Below are positions 17,180 to 25,938 of a stretch of 64,000 bases of DNA, piece after piece. Made by a program: the position numbers and the translations under genes. Position 1 is the stretch's first letter. Every line of letters begins with the position of its first letter. The DNA comes from Elstera cyanobacteriorum (GTDB lineage Bacteria; Pseudomonadota; Alphaproteobacteria; Elsterales; Elsteraceae): positions 248,376 to 312,375 of the forward strand of contig NZ_NOXS01000034.1 of NCBI RefSeq assembly GCF_002251735.1, written 5' to 3'. The notes beneath the pieces were generated by a model. The model was not told where the DNA came from, made no database searches, and saw only the letters and a list, made by a program, of their open reading frames with translations.

Positions 17180-19246
17180 ATGCCCGACCGCCGTTTAGAT
17201 CACGCTGCCGCGCATCCGCGCTTGCTTCGAATCGGGCGGGTGTTTACCCGCTTGGGGTCTTCCGTGCGTATCCTGATCGCCGGGGCGCACCCCGATGATG
17301 AACCCAGCAGTCTGATCGCGCGCTGGTCCTTAGGCGATGGGCACCGGGTGCATTATGTTTGTGTGACGCGCGGGCAGGGGGGACAGAATAGCATCGGCCC
17401 CGAAACCGGCGCCGCGCTTGGGGTGCTGCGCGCGGCGGAAATGGCGGTTGCCGCCGACCGGTTGGGCATGACCTATGCGCTGCTCGATACCGGGGCGGCC
17501 GACGACCCGCTTGCCGATTTCGGCTTCAGCAAATCTGCCGACGACACGCTGCGCCGCTGGGGCGCGGAGGTGGTTTTGCGGCGGCTGGTGCGCGAAATCC
17601 GCAGCTTCCGCCCGGATGTGGTGCTGCCGTGCTTTCTCGATGTTCCCGGCCAGCACGGCCACCATCGCGCGATGACCCGAACCCTGCTGCGGGCGTGGGA
17701 GGTGGCAGCCGATCCGACTTTCGCCCCCGACCTTGGCCCCGCCTGGGCGATCAGCAAACTCTATCTGCCCGCCTGGAGCGGCGCGGGGGAGAGCTATGAC
17801 GATGCCGAACCGCCGCCCCCGGCAACGACGCTGATCGATCTGTCGGGCCAGGATCCGCTGACGGGCATGAGTTGGGATCAGTTGGGCGAATGGTCGCGCG
17901 CCGCCCATGCCAGCCAGGGCATGGGGGTATGGCCGCCATCGGATCGCCCCCGCCATCGTCCATTGCATTTGCTGGCGTCCCGCGTCGGCGAAACCGGGCC
18001 GGAACGGGGGATTACCGATCATCTTCCAGCAAGCCTCGCGGCGTGCGACGATCCGGCGTTGGCGCAATTGGCGGCAGCCGTTGGCCTGTTGCGCAATCAA
18101 TTCCCCCATGACGACCGGATGCGCGGTGCCTTGGCGCAGGTGCGCGGCTTGCTGGCCGGGATTGGCGAGAAAGCGCCGCCGCTTGCCGCGCGTCTCGACG
18201 CCTTGCGCAACGATCTCGCCGCCTTGGATGCGCTGCTGGAAGACGGTCTTTCTCTGCCGCCCCCGCCCACCAAACCCTCCCCCCACTCGGCGTGGCTGAC
18301 GCGCCTGCCCGCAGGGGCCTATTATAATCTGGCCGCACCGCATCCGCTGACGCTGCCGATCTCGACGAATGGTCCCTGTCCGCAGGCGATCCTACCGCCC
18401 GGCTGGCAGGTGGAATGGTCGGCGGGTCAGCGGCCCGGCGATTGGCGACTAACCCTTCAGCCCACCACCGAGGTAACGGACGGCACGATCGAGATTGCGT
18501 TTGAATTTGCCGATGGTCCCGCCGTCCTGCGCTACGCCAGCCATTATCCGCACGTTGGCCCCATTCAGCAGGATTTCCCGGCGCGGCTAAGGGTTGCCGT
18601 GGTGCGCGTCGCCCTTCCCCAGAAGCGCCGACTTGTGGTGCTGGAGGGGGAGCGGGCCGACCTCGGCCTTTGCCTTCAGCAGTTGGGGTTCACGGTAACG
18701 GGCATCGAGGGGCTGGCAAGCGCCGACGCGATCCTCCTCGGGCCGATGGGCTGGCGGCGCTGCCCGGAGGCTCTGGCTCGTCGGGCAGAGATTTTCGACG
18801 CGGTGGCGCGCGGGGCGCGGTTAGTTACCCTCTATCATCGCCCGATGGATCATTGGGGGCCCGATGCCGCCGTGCGTCCCTTGACCATCGGCACCCCCTC
18901 GCTGCGGTTCCGGGCCTGCGAGCCAGACGGCCCGGTGACGGTGCTCGAGCCGACCCATCCCCTTCTCACCCATCCCAACCCGCTTTCGCCCGCCGATTGG
19001 CAGGGCTGGGTGCGCGAACGCGGGCTGTATTTTGCCCAAGGCTGGCACTCCGGGGATTGGCGCCCCCTGTTGGCGGTGCAGGATCGGGGGGAGGAGCCTT
19101 TGGTGGGCAGCCTGCTGGTCGCCGATCACGGCGCAGGGCAGCAGGTCCATTGCGCCCTCGCGCTTCATCATCAGCTCCCCGCTCTGGTCCCTGGGGCCGC
19201 CCGGCTGCTGGTCAATCTTCTGTCTACCGAGGGGTTTTCGGGTTAG
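17180..19246 (+). CDS. Large PIG-L (LmbE) family deacetylase with uncharacterised C-terminal region
   Basis: A 688-aa protein starting at ATG 17180, with GAGG at 17171-17174 overlapping the ROK stop. The N-terminal 250 residues are a PIG-L zinc deacetylase: the AHPDDE motif is at 36-41 and the third zinc histidine region HGHH at 159-162. These enzymes remove N-acyl groups, typically from N-acetylglucosamine-containing molecules. Residues about 330-688 are not recognised with certainty; near the end is a region resembling a ThuA/glutamine-amidotransferase-like fold (ASADAILLGPMGW). No signal peptide is evident. Coupling to the ROK repressor suggests it deacetylates the imported aminosugar-like substrate. 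Confidence 0.78.
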   Translation: MPDRRLDHAAAHPRLLRIGRVFTRLGSSVRILIAGAHPDDEPSSLIARWSLGDGHRVHYVCVTRGQGGQNSIGPETGAALGVLRAAEMAVAADRLGMTYALLDTGAADDPLADFGFSKSADDTLRRWGAEVVLRRLVREIRSFRPDVVLPCFLDVPGQHGHHRAMTRTLLRAWEVAADPTFAPDLGPAWAISKLYLPAWSGAGESYDDAEPPPPATTLIDLSGQDPLTGMSWDQLGEWSRAAHASQGMGVWPPSDRPRHRPLHLLASRVGETGPERGITDHLPASLAACDDPALAQLAAAVGLLRNQFPHDDRMRGALAQVRGLLAGIGEKAPPLAARLDALRNDLAALDALLEDGLSLPPPPTKPSPHSAWLTRLPAGAYYNLAAPHPLTLPISTNGPCPQAILPPGWQVEWSAGQRPGDWRLTLQPTTEVTDGTIEIAFEFADGPAVLRYASHYPHVGPIQQDFPARLRVAVVRVALPQKRRLVVLEGERADLGLCLQQLGFTVTGIEGLASADAILLGPMGWRRCPEALARRAEIFDAVARGARLVTLYHRPMDHWGPDAAVRPLTIGTPSLRFRACEPDGPVTVLEPTHPLLTHPNPLSPADWQGWVRERGLYFAQGWHSGDWRPLLAVQDRGEEPLVGSLLVADHGAGQQVHCALALHHQLPALVPGAARLLVNLLSTEGFSG

Positions 19247-19269
19247 GGCCGAACCGCGTAGGTTGTAGT

Positions 19270-19289
19270 TGCGATTGACTCTCATTTTC
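19270..19289. promoter_or_regulatory. Fur-box-like site upstream of the siderophore receptor
   Basis: TGCGATTGACTCTCATTTTC matches 12 of 19 positions of the classical Fur consensus GATAATGATAATCATTATC (aligned from 19271). It lies about 75 bp before the receptor ATG at 19361, where iron-dependent control would be expected. In alphaproteobacteria the binding protein might be Fur, Irr or RirA. Confidence 0.6.
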
Positions 19290-19360
19290 TATAGGGTCGC
19301 CGCAGTTTTAATGGTACGCGAGCCGCCGCCAGCGTTTTAGTTCCCTGTCTGGAGACTGAA

Positions 19361-21508
19361 ATGCAGAAAGCATTCCCGGCCCCGCGCCTGTCCCGCCGCC
19401 TGGCTTTGGCGGCTACCGCCCTTAGTACCCTGGCCCCGGTCGCCTTGGCCCAAACCGCCCCGCCCGCTGCGACGCAAGCCGCGCCAGTTCTGCTGCCGCC
19501 CGTGACCATCGAAGGCGAAAAGACCGCGTTTAGCCCGGTCGAAGGCTATCGCGCCCGCCGCAGCATTACCGGGGCGAAAGGCGATTCGTTGATCAGCGAT
19601 ACGCCCGCCAGCGTGCAGGTGGTGCCGCATCAGGTGCTGGAAGACCAGAATGCGACGCGGGCCAGCGACGCGCTGAAAAACGTCTCCGGTATCACCTCCG
19701 CCACCGGGTCGTACCGCTATTTCAACGATTTCACGATTCGCGGCTTTTTGCTGAACGGGAATAATTACTTTCGCGATGGGTTGCGCGATGACAGCTTCAG
19801 CCAGTCGCAAAGCCTGTATGGCGTGGAGCGCGTTGAGGTGCTGAAAGGCCCGGCGTCCTTGCTCTATGGCGCCTCGCAGCCCGGCGGGTCGTTGAACTTT
19901 ATCTCGAAACTGCCGACTGCCACCCCGTCCTATCAGGCGGAGGTCGGATATGGGACCGACAATCACTGGTTGGGGATGTTCGACGCCAGCGGCCCGGTAA
20001 CGCAGGATAAATCGATCCGCTACCGGCTGATTGCGGCGATGGATCAGACTGATCGTTTCGTCGATAATATGGACAGCACCCGCCGCTACCTGAACGGCAC
20101 GGTGCAGTTCGGCGCCGACCGCGACACCACCTTTACCCTTCAGGGCGAATATCGCGAGGGGTCGGAGCCGAATTTCTACGGTGTGCCCGCCTATGGCACG
20201 GTCGATACCAGCCGGATCAAACTGCCGCGCAGCCGCAGCTTCCAGGAACCTAGCGATTCGCGCGATTATTTCGTCGTTTCGCTGACCGGTACCCTTGATC
20301 ATCGCTTTAACGATACGTGGTCCTCGCGCACGCAAGTGCGCGGCACGATCCATGAGTATGAATATAGCGGCTATATCCCCGCCAGCCTGAACGCCACCCG
20401 CACGGCGGTGAACCGCAATTACACCCTGGGGAAACAGGAACCCTATTCCTATAATTTCGACAGCAATCTGACCGGGAAATTCGATATCGGCTCGATGTCG
20501 AATACCCTGATCGTCGGCATTCAGTCGGATTATTCGACCAATAAGGTCGAAACCTGGCGTCAGGCCGGGACGCTGCCCGCCATTTCACTGACCAATCCGG
20601 TCTATGGCACGCGCCCGGCGGCGCTGGCGCTGCAGAATAACTACCGTGGCCGCAGCTTCAGTAAGAGCCTCTACGCTCAGAATCAGCTCGAACTGACGCC
20701 GGAAGTGCAGATCATCGTCGGCGCGCGGCTGGATAATGTGACTCAGGATCTGATCGATGCGACCAGTAACCGGACCCTGACGCGCGACGATACCGAACTG
20801 ACCAGCCGTGTCGGCGCGATTTATAAACCGACGAGCAAACTGTCCTTCTATACCGCCTATTCGCAATCCTACCTGCCGAACTCCCCCTCCACGATTGACC
20901 GGAATGGCAATAATTTCGGGCCGGAGTCGGGCACGCAGGTGGAAGCCGGGGTGCGCTATGATCTGCTGCCGGGTCTCAGCGCCTCTGCCGCCATTTTCCA
21001 GATCGATCGGCAAGACGCGCTGGCGACCGATCCGCTGAACGCCACCCGCGCCGTGCAGGTCGGGGAACAGCGCTCGCGCGGCCTCGAAATCGACGTGGCG
21101 GGTGAAATCACCAAAGGCTGGAACGTGATCGGCACGTACACCTATACCAAGGCCGAAATTCGCAAAGATACGGTCTATGCCGCCGGGAACGAAATGCCGA
21201 ACGTCGCCAAGCATGGCGCCCGCCTGTGGTCGGTCTATGATTACGCGCTCGATGATCGGTCGGGCGTTGGTATTGGCGCGGGGGTGAATTGGGTCGGGTC
21301 GCGCCAAGGCGACCTTGGCAATACCTTCAAACTCGCCAGCTACGCGCTGGTCGATGGGCTGCTGTATTACCGTTACGACGGGATGAAAGTATCCCTTAAC
21401 GCCACCAATCTGCTGGATGAGGAGTATATCGAAGGCTCCACCTCCGCCGTGCGCGTCTATCAGGGCGAACCGCGTCAGGTGATGCTGCGCCTCTCCTCGA
21501 AGTTCTAA
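19361..21508 (+). CDS. TonB-dependent ferric siderophore receptor
   Basis: A 715-aa outer-membrane receptor. The signal peptide ends at ALAQ (about residue 31). The plug domain (about 65-170) contains VERVEVLKGPASLLYGASQPGG, the hallmark of siderophore receptors. The rest is a 22-strand beta barrel ending in aromatic residue Phe (LRLSSKF), as required for outer-membrane insertion. The ATG has GGAG 8 nt upstream. A Fur-like box precedes it and a strong terminator follows. It opens the siderophore locus and should import the ferric form of the product made by the iucABCD-type genes. Confidence 0.92.
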   Translation: MQKAFPAPRLSRRLALAATALSTLAPVALAQTAPPAATQAAPVLLPPVTIEGEKTAFSPVEGYRARRSITGAKGDSLISDTPASVQVVPHQVLEDQNATRASDALKNVSGITSATGSYRYFNDFTIRGFLLNGNNYFRDGLRDDSFSQSQSLYGVERVEVLKGPASLLYGASQPGGSLNFISKLPTATPSYQAEVGYGTDNHWLGMFDASGPVTQDKSIRYRLIAAMDQTDRFVDNMDSTRRYLNGTVQFGADRDTTFTLQGEYREGSEPNFYGVPAYGTVDTSRIKLPRSRSFQEPSDSRDYFVVSLTGTLDHRFNDTWSSRTQVRGTIHEYEYSGYIPASLNATRTAVNRNYTLGKQEPYSYNFDSNLTGKFDIGSMSNTLIVGIQSDYSTNKVETWRQAGTLPAISLTNPVYGTRPAALALQNNYRGRSFSKSLYAQNQLELTPEVQIIVGARLDNVTQDLIDATSNRTLTRDDTELTSRVGAIYKPTSKLSFYTAYSQSYLPNSPSTIDRNGNNFGPESGTQVEAGVRYDLLPGLSASAAIFQIDRQDALATDPLNATRAVQVGEQRSRGLEIDVAGEITKGWNVIGTYTYTKAEIRKDTVYAAGNEMPNVAKHGARLWSVYDYALDDRSGVGIGAGVNWVGSRQGDLGNTFKLASYALVDGLLYYRYDGMKVSLNATNLLDEEYIEGSTSAVRVYQGEPRQVMLRLSSKF

Positions 21509-21520
21509 ACTGTGCCGAGA

Positions 21521-21560
21521 AACCCTCTCCGTGCCCTGATCCGGGCAGGAGGGGGTTTTT
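21521..21560 (+). terminator. Rho-independent terminator after the receptor gene
   Basis: Stem AACCCTCTCC (21521-21530) pairs with GGAGGGGGTT (21548-21557), extended by TGCCC/GGGCA (21532-21536/21543-21547), followed by TTTTT. It lies between the receptor and the binding-protein gene and would reduce expression of the latter relative to the receptor. Confidence 0.8.
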
Positions 21561-21580
21561 GCGTTTTAGGAGATGATCCA

Positions 21581-22456
21581 ATGACCCGATGGCTGCTGCG
21601 GCTTCTGACGACCCTGGGAGTATTGATTGGCCCGAACGCCGTCGCCGCCCCGCAGCGGGTGGTGACGTTGGAGTTTATCGCGACGGAAGCCGTGCTGGCG
21701 CTCGGGCTGACCCCTGTTGGCGCCGCCGATGCGGCGGGCTATCGCAGTTGGGTTGCCCGCCCCGCGTTGCCTGCATCGGTGCCCGATGTCGGCACGCGGC
21801 AGGAACCCAGCCTAGAGACGATCGCCACCCTGGCCCCGGATTTCATCCTCGGCCCGGCCCTGCGGCTAAAACCGGTCGAAGCGCGCCTCACCGCCCTGGC
21901 GCCGACGCTACTGCTCGACGGCTATCCGAAGGATGTCAACGCCAGCCAGCTCGATTTTATGCTCGCGGAGTTTCGCAAGATCGGCAGCGCTTTAGGCCGT
22001 TCGGCTGAGGCGGAAACACTGATCGCGACCCTCACCGCCCGGCTTGCGGCGCGCAAAGCGCAGCTCGCTGCCGCCGGGAAGGCGGGGGCGGTCGTCGTCG
22101 CGCAATATCTGCCGGGTACCCCGCGCCTGCGGGTGTTCACCCGCAATGGCCAGGTCGGCGGCGTGATTGCGGCACTCGGGCTGACCAACGGCTGGACCGC
22201 GCCGAACGATGTCTATGGGTTTTCTACTGTGACGGCGGAGGCGCTGGCGGGGTTAAGCGCCGAGACCACCGTGATGGTCATCGCACCGACGGGGGACGCC
22301 GGATGGCAGGCGCTGCGCAGCGGGCCGCTGTGGCAGGCGCTACCCCCCATCCGCGCCGGGCGGGAACGGTCCCTCGATCCGCGTACCTGGACTTTCGGCG
22401 GTCCCGTTTCCGCCCAGACCCTCGGCGATCAGATCAGTGACGCCCTGCTGAACTAG
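21581..22456 (+). CDS. Periplasmic iron-siderophore binding protein, FhuD-like
   Basis: A 291-aa family 8 solute-binding protein. The start at ATG 21581 is chosen for AGGAG at 21569-21573 and because it opens a clear signal peptide (LLRLLTTLGVLIGPNAVAA). The mature part contains the typical ETIATLAPDFILGP motif, a long connecting helix (AEAETLIATLTARLAARKAQ) and the C-terminal lobe. It passes the ferric siderophore to FhuBC. It follows the receptor after a terminator and its 3' end overlaps the convergent FhuF-like gene by 23 bp. Confidence 0.88.
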   Translation: MTRWLLRLLTTLGVLIGPNAVAAPQRVVTLEFIATEAVLALGLTPVGAADAAGYRSWVARPALPASVPDVGTRQEPSLETIATLAPDFILGPALRLKPVEARLTALAPTLLLDGYPKDVNASQLDFMLAEFRKIGSALGRSAEAETLIATLTARLAARKAQLAAAGKAGAVVVAQYLPGTPRLRVFTRNGQVGGVIAALGLTNGWTAPNDVYGFSTVTAEALAGLSAETTVMVIAPTGDAGWQALRSGPLWQALPPIRAGRERSLDPRTWTFGGPVSAQTLGDQISDALLN

Positions 22457-23153
22457 CCAACCAGTCTGCCACCGTCAGTTTCGGGCAGGTCGAGCACAAG
22501 GGTTTGCCCGGAATAAGGTCGCGGATGCAGCAGATGCGGCGTTGGCGCACGGTTTCCGGCAAATCCGGGTGGCCGGGGGTGATCCAGCGGATGTGATCGA
22601 AAAGCGGATTGGCGCTGCCGTCCACCCGCTCCGGGGTCTCCAGCAAATCCCGCCGCAGACCCACCGCGACCGGGGAGAGCTGTGCGAGACGCTCCAAGGT
22701 CGCGGTCAGCAGATTGGCAGCATTAGACCAGATTACGCGCGGGGCGATGCCGCTGGCCGCCTTCAACCCCTCGGCCAGGGCGGACAGATGGGCATAAAGG
22801 CCCGCGATTGCCTCCGGCCCGCTGACGGCGCGGCGCACGACGAGGGCGGAAAAATCGGCGCGCAGGGCGCAGGTGCTTGGCGTTAGATCGAGCGGCAGGC
22901 CGCCGACCGCCGCGATCATTGGCGCTGGGATGATGCCGCGCAGATAAGTCTTCGACCACAGCGAGGCGATGGCACGCCGGTCGCTCCCTTCGGGATACTC
23001 CGTCGCCGCGCGGTCCAGCGCATGCGCTAAACCCTCCCGCGTTAACAGGGCGGCGATGGGGAGATCGTCCGGGCGGGGCGCGGTCGTCAGGGCGGCGCCA
23101 TACGGGGCGAGCGGGCCGGGAAAGAGGGCGGGCAGCCGGGTGAGGTCGCTCAT
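22434..23153 (-). CDS. FhuF-like siderophore-iron reductase
   Basis: A 239-aa protein that starts at ATG 23153, overlapping the FhuB TGA (ATGA). The C-terminus carries the [2Fe-2S] motif characteristic of FhuF: RICCIRDLIPGKPLCSTC, a CC-x10-C-x2-C pattern. FhuF reduces Fe(III) in imported hydroxamate siderophores to release iron in the cytoplasm. Last gene of the iucABCD-fhuCB-fhuF string. Longer in-frame starts run back through FhuB in another frame and were dismissed. Confidence 0.88.
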   Translation of the reverse strand: MSDLTRLPALFPGPLAPYGAALTTAPRPDDLPIAALLTREGLAHALDRAATEYPEGSDRRAIASLWSKTYLRGIIPAPMIAAVGGLPLDLTPSTCALRADFSALVVRRAVSGPEAIAGLYAHLSALAEGLKAASGIAPRVIWSNAANLLTATLERLAQLSPVAVGLRRDLLETPERVDGSANPLFDHIRWITPGHPDLPETVRQRRICCIRDLIPGKPLCSTCPKLTVADWLASSAGRH

Positions 23154-25081
23154 GCCGAGGCTCCCGACCGCCGCAGCAGCCACAGGAAGTAGGGCGCCCC
23201 CGCCAGCGCGGTCATCAACCCAGCGGGGATTTCGCGCGGGGCCAGCAGGCTGCGCCCAGCCAGATCGGCGATGGCCAACAGCAGCGCCCCGAGGAGAGCC
23301 GCCGTGATCACCTGCGCTCGTCCGCGCCGTGCCCCCAACAGCCGCGCGGCATGGGGGGCGATAAGGCCGATGAAGCCGATGGCGCCGACGCAGGCGACCG
23401 ACGCGGCTGAGGCGGCGACGGCCAGAATCAGCAGTCCCGCCCGCGCCCGCCCAACGGCAAGGCCAAGCCCCTGGGCTGTCTCGCGACCAAGCGCAAGGAG
23501 GTCGATCCGCGCGGCCAGCAGCACGGCAAGTGGCAGCAGCACCAGCAGCCAACCGCCGAGGGCCGCTGCCTCCTGCCAACTGCGCCCGTAGGTACTTCCG
23601 GCGAGCCAGGTCAGCGCTTGGCCGAGTTGCAGCCGCGCGTCGAGAATCAATAGCCGCGCAACCGCCCCCGCCAGCATGCCGACGATAAGCCCGAGCAGCG
23701 CCAACCGCGCCGGGCTCAAACCGGTTTTCGCCCCGCCTGCTAAGACCAGCAGCAGGGCAAGGAAGCCGCCCGCGAAAGCCGCCACCTGCATGCCAATCAG
23801 CCCGGCGTCCGGCCACAACAGCAGCAGGGCCAGTGCCGCGACCGAGGCACCGGGGCCGACGCCCAGTAGTTCCGGCCCCGCCAGCGGATTACGGATCACC
23901 CCTTGCAGCAGGGCGCCGCTGATCCCGAGCAAGGCCCCAGCGGCGAGCGCCGTGACCGTGCGCGCGGCGGCGAGGTCGAGATAGAGCGCGCGCGGCAGGC
24001 GGGAGGTTGCGGCGTGCCACGCCACACCGCCCGCTAGCAGCAGGGCCAACAGCAACAGGCCTTCGCCGCGAAAGCGCCCGGTCGCGGTGGATGTTTCGCT
24101 GCGGGCGGGACGATCCAGCCGGGGTTGACGGCGGACGAGCAGATAGAGCAGCGGTGCGCCGAGCAGCGTTACCGCGACCCCCGCCGGAACGGGGAGGGAG
24201 CCGGTACTGAGCGCCCCCGCCACGCCGTCCGCCGCCACCAATAACCCGGCCCCCCACAGCGCCGATAACGGCAGCAGGGCGTAATGACCGCGCACCCCCG
24301 CCAACCGCAGGCCGTTTGGCACCAAGGTTCCGATCAGTCCGATGGGTCCGGCCAAACAGACGGCCCCCGCCGCCAACACGGTTGCCAGCAGCGCCGCCGC
24401 CGCCTCGATCCGGCGCACGCGCAGCCCAAGCCCCTGGGCGGTATCGCGTCCCAGGCCCAAAAGGTCGAGCGGCCCCGCGAGCAGCAGCAGCCCGAGCAGC
24501 GCCGCGCCGATCCACGGGGCAAGCGTTAGCCCGGCGTCCCACCCAACCTGAACCAGCGACCCGGTGATCCAGAGCGCGAGGCCCGCCGTCCGTTCTTCAC
24601 CCGCCAGCATCGCCGCAATTGCCGCCGCGCCCGCCGCCAATGAGACGGCAACCCCGGCGAGCAGCAAGCGCAGCGGCGGCGCCGTCAACCCCCCGGCGAC
24701 TGCGATGGTCAAGAGCACCGCCCCGCCCGCGCCGAGGATCGCAATTCCGAAAATCGGGATCGGCAGGGCGGGAAAGAGTAACAGCGCCAAGGCAAGCGCC
24801 AGATGCGCCCCCGCCGTCGCGCCCAGAAGGTCGGGCGCGGCCAACGGATTGCGCATCACCGCCTGTAAGGCCGTTCCCGCCATGCCGAGGCAGGCGCCGA
24901 CCAGGACACCGGCGGCCAGACGTGGGCCGTGGTGGAACAGCAGAACGACCCCGGCCATCGGGGCCAAATCCTCCCCCTTGATCAAGGCCTTCAGAACCAA
25001 AAGACTATCGGCGGGGGCATGGCCGAGAAGGGCGAGCGCCAAAAACCCGACCCCACCAAGCGCGAACGGCCAAGCCTTCAT
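23150..25081 (-). CDS. Fused double FecCD permease for ferric hydroxamate, FhuB-like
   Basis: A 643-aa inner-membrane protein made of two tandem FecCD/BtuC permease halves, as in Escherichia coli FhuB (about 660 aa). Each half has the family pattern RNPLAAPDLLG / RNPLAGPELLG and a GLGLRVRRIEAA / GLGLAVGRARAG segment facing the ATPase. The start is ATG 25081, overlapping the FhuC TGA. It carries the iron-siderophore complex across the inner membrane with the FhuD-like and FhuC-like proteins. Confidence 0.92.
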   Translation of the reverse strand: MKAWPFALGGVGFLALALLGHAPADSLLVLKALIKGEDLAPMAGVVLLFHHGPRLAAGVLVGACLGMAGTALQAVMRNPLAAPDLLGATAGAHLALALALLLFPALPIPIFGIAILGAGGAVLLTIAVAGGLTAPPLRLLLAGVAVSLAAGAAAIAAMLAGEERTAGLALWITGSLVQVGWDAGLTLAPWIGAALLGLLLLAGPLDLLGLGRDTAQGLGLRVRRIEAAAALLATVLAAGAVCLAGPIGLIGTLVPNGLRLAGVRGHYALLPLSALWGAGLLVAADGVAGALSTGSLPVPAGVAVTLLGAPLLYLLVRRQPRLDRPARSETSTATGRFRGEGLLLLALLLAGGVAWHAATSRLPRALYLDLAAARTVTALAAGALLGISGALLQGVIRNPLAGPELLGVGPGASVAALALLLLWPDAGLIGMQVAAFAGGFLALLLVLAGGAKTGLSPARLALLGLIVGMLAGAVARLLILDARLQLGQALTWLAGSTYGRSWQEAAALGGWLLVLLPLAVLLAARIDLLALGRETAQGLGLAVGRARAGLLILAVAASAASVACVGAIGFIGLIAPHAARLLGARRGRAQVITAALLGALLLAIADLAGRSLLAPREIPAGLMTALAGAPYFLWLLRRSGASA

Positions 25082-25884
25082 CCTGCGGCCCCCGGCAGGT
25101 CGGCGGGCAGGCACAGCAAGGCCCCGGACAGCGGATGCCGGGCGAGAACCACGTCGAGGTCGAAAACCTGCTTCAGGCATTCGGGGGTGAGCACGCTTTC
25201 CGGCGGCCCATCGGCCACCACCGTGCCATCGCGCAACAGCACCAAGGCATCGCTATAGGCGGCGGCCTGATTGAGATCGTGCAGCACCCAGATCACGGTC
25301 AACCCTTCTTCGCGGTTCAATCGGCGGATCAGGGTCAGCACATCGTGCTGGTGGCGGATATCGAGGTAGGTCGTCGGCTCGTCGAGCAGCAGAATGCCGG
25401 TGCGCTGGGCCAAGGTCATGGCGATCCAGGCGCGCTGCCGCTCCCCGCCCGATAGCAGGGCGACGGGCCGGTCGGCGAGCGGATGCAGAAGGGTTTTTTC
25501 GAGCGCCCAATCGACCGCCTGCCGATCTTCCGGCCCTGGACGGCGTAGCAGCCCGAGGTGCGGATGGCGTCCGAAACCGACCAATTCGCGCACGGTGATC
25601 CCGGCCGGAACCTCTGGCGTCTGCGGCAGGATTGCGAGGCGGCGGGCCAAGTCGCGCGGCGGCAGGTCGGCGGTGGGGCGATCATTCACCAGCACGCGCC
25701 CGCCTGTCACGGGGGCCAAACCGCAGAGAGCGCGCAGCAGGCTACTTTTACCCGAACCATTGGGACCGCAGAGGGCGGTGACCGCTCCTCGGCGGAAGGC
25801 GACGGAAACTTGGTGCAAAACCGGGCGCCCGCCGTAGTGCAGATCTAACTGCTCAGCGGCGAGGGCGATGGGGGATAAGCCCAT
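25078..25884 (-). CDS. Ferric siderophore ABC ATPase, FhuC-like
   Basis: A 268-aa ATPase. Walker A is GPNGSGKSS (about 40-48), the signature LSGGERQRAW, Walker B ILLLDEPTTYLDIRHQ and the switch histidine VLHDLNQA, all of the FecE/FhuC class. It is 54 bp downstream of the IucD-like gene and coupled to FhuB by a 4-bp overlap, so biosynthesis and uptake genes probably share a transcript. Confidence 0.93.
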   Translation of the reverse strand: MGLSPIALAAEQLDLHYGGRPVLHQVSVAFRRGAVTALCGPNGSGKSSLLRALCGLAPVTGGRVLVNDRPTADLPPRDLARRLAILPQTPEVPAGITVRELVGFGRHPHLGLLRRPGPEDRQAVDWALEKTLLHPLADRPVALLSGGERQRAWIAMTLAQRTGILLLDEPTTYLDIRHQHDVLTLIRRLNREEGLTVIWVLHDLNQAAAYSDALVLLRDGTVVADGPPESVLTPECLKQVFDLDVVLARHPLSGALLCLPADLPGAAG

Positions 25885-25938
25885 ATCGGAACGAACCTTT
25901 CAGGAGGCTAGCGGGTAAGGCTGGCATAGGATGAGGGG

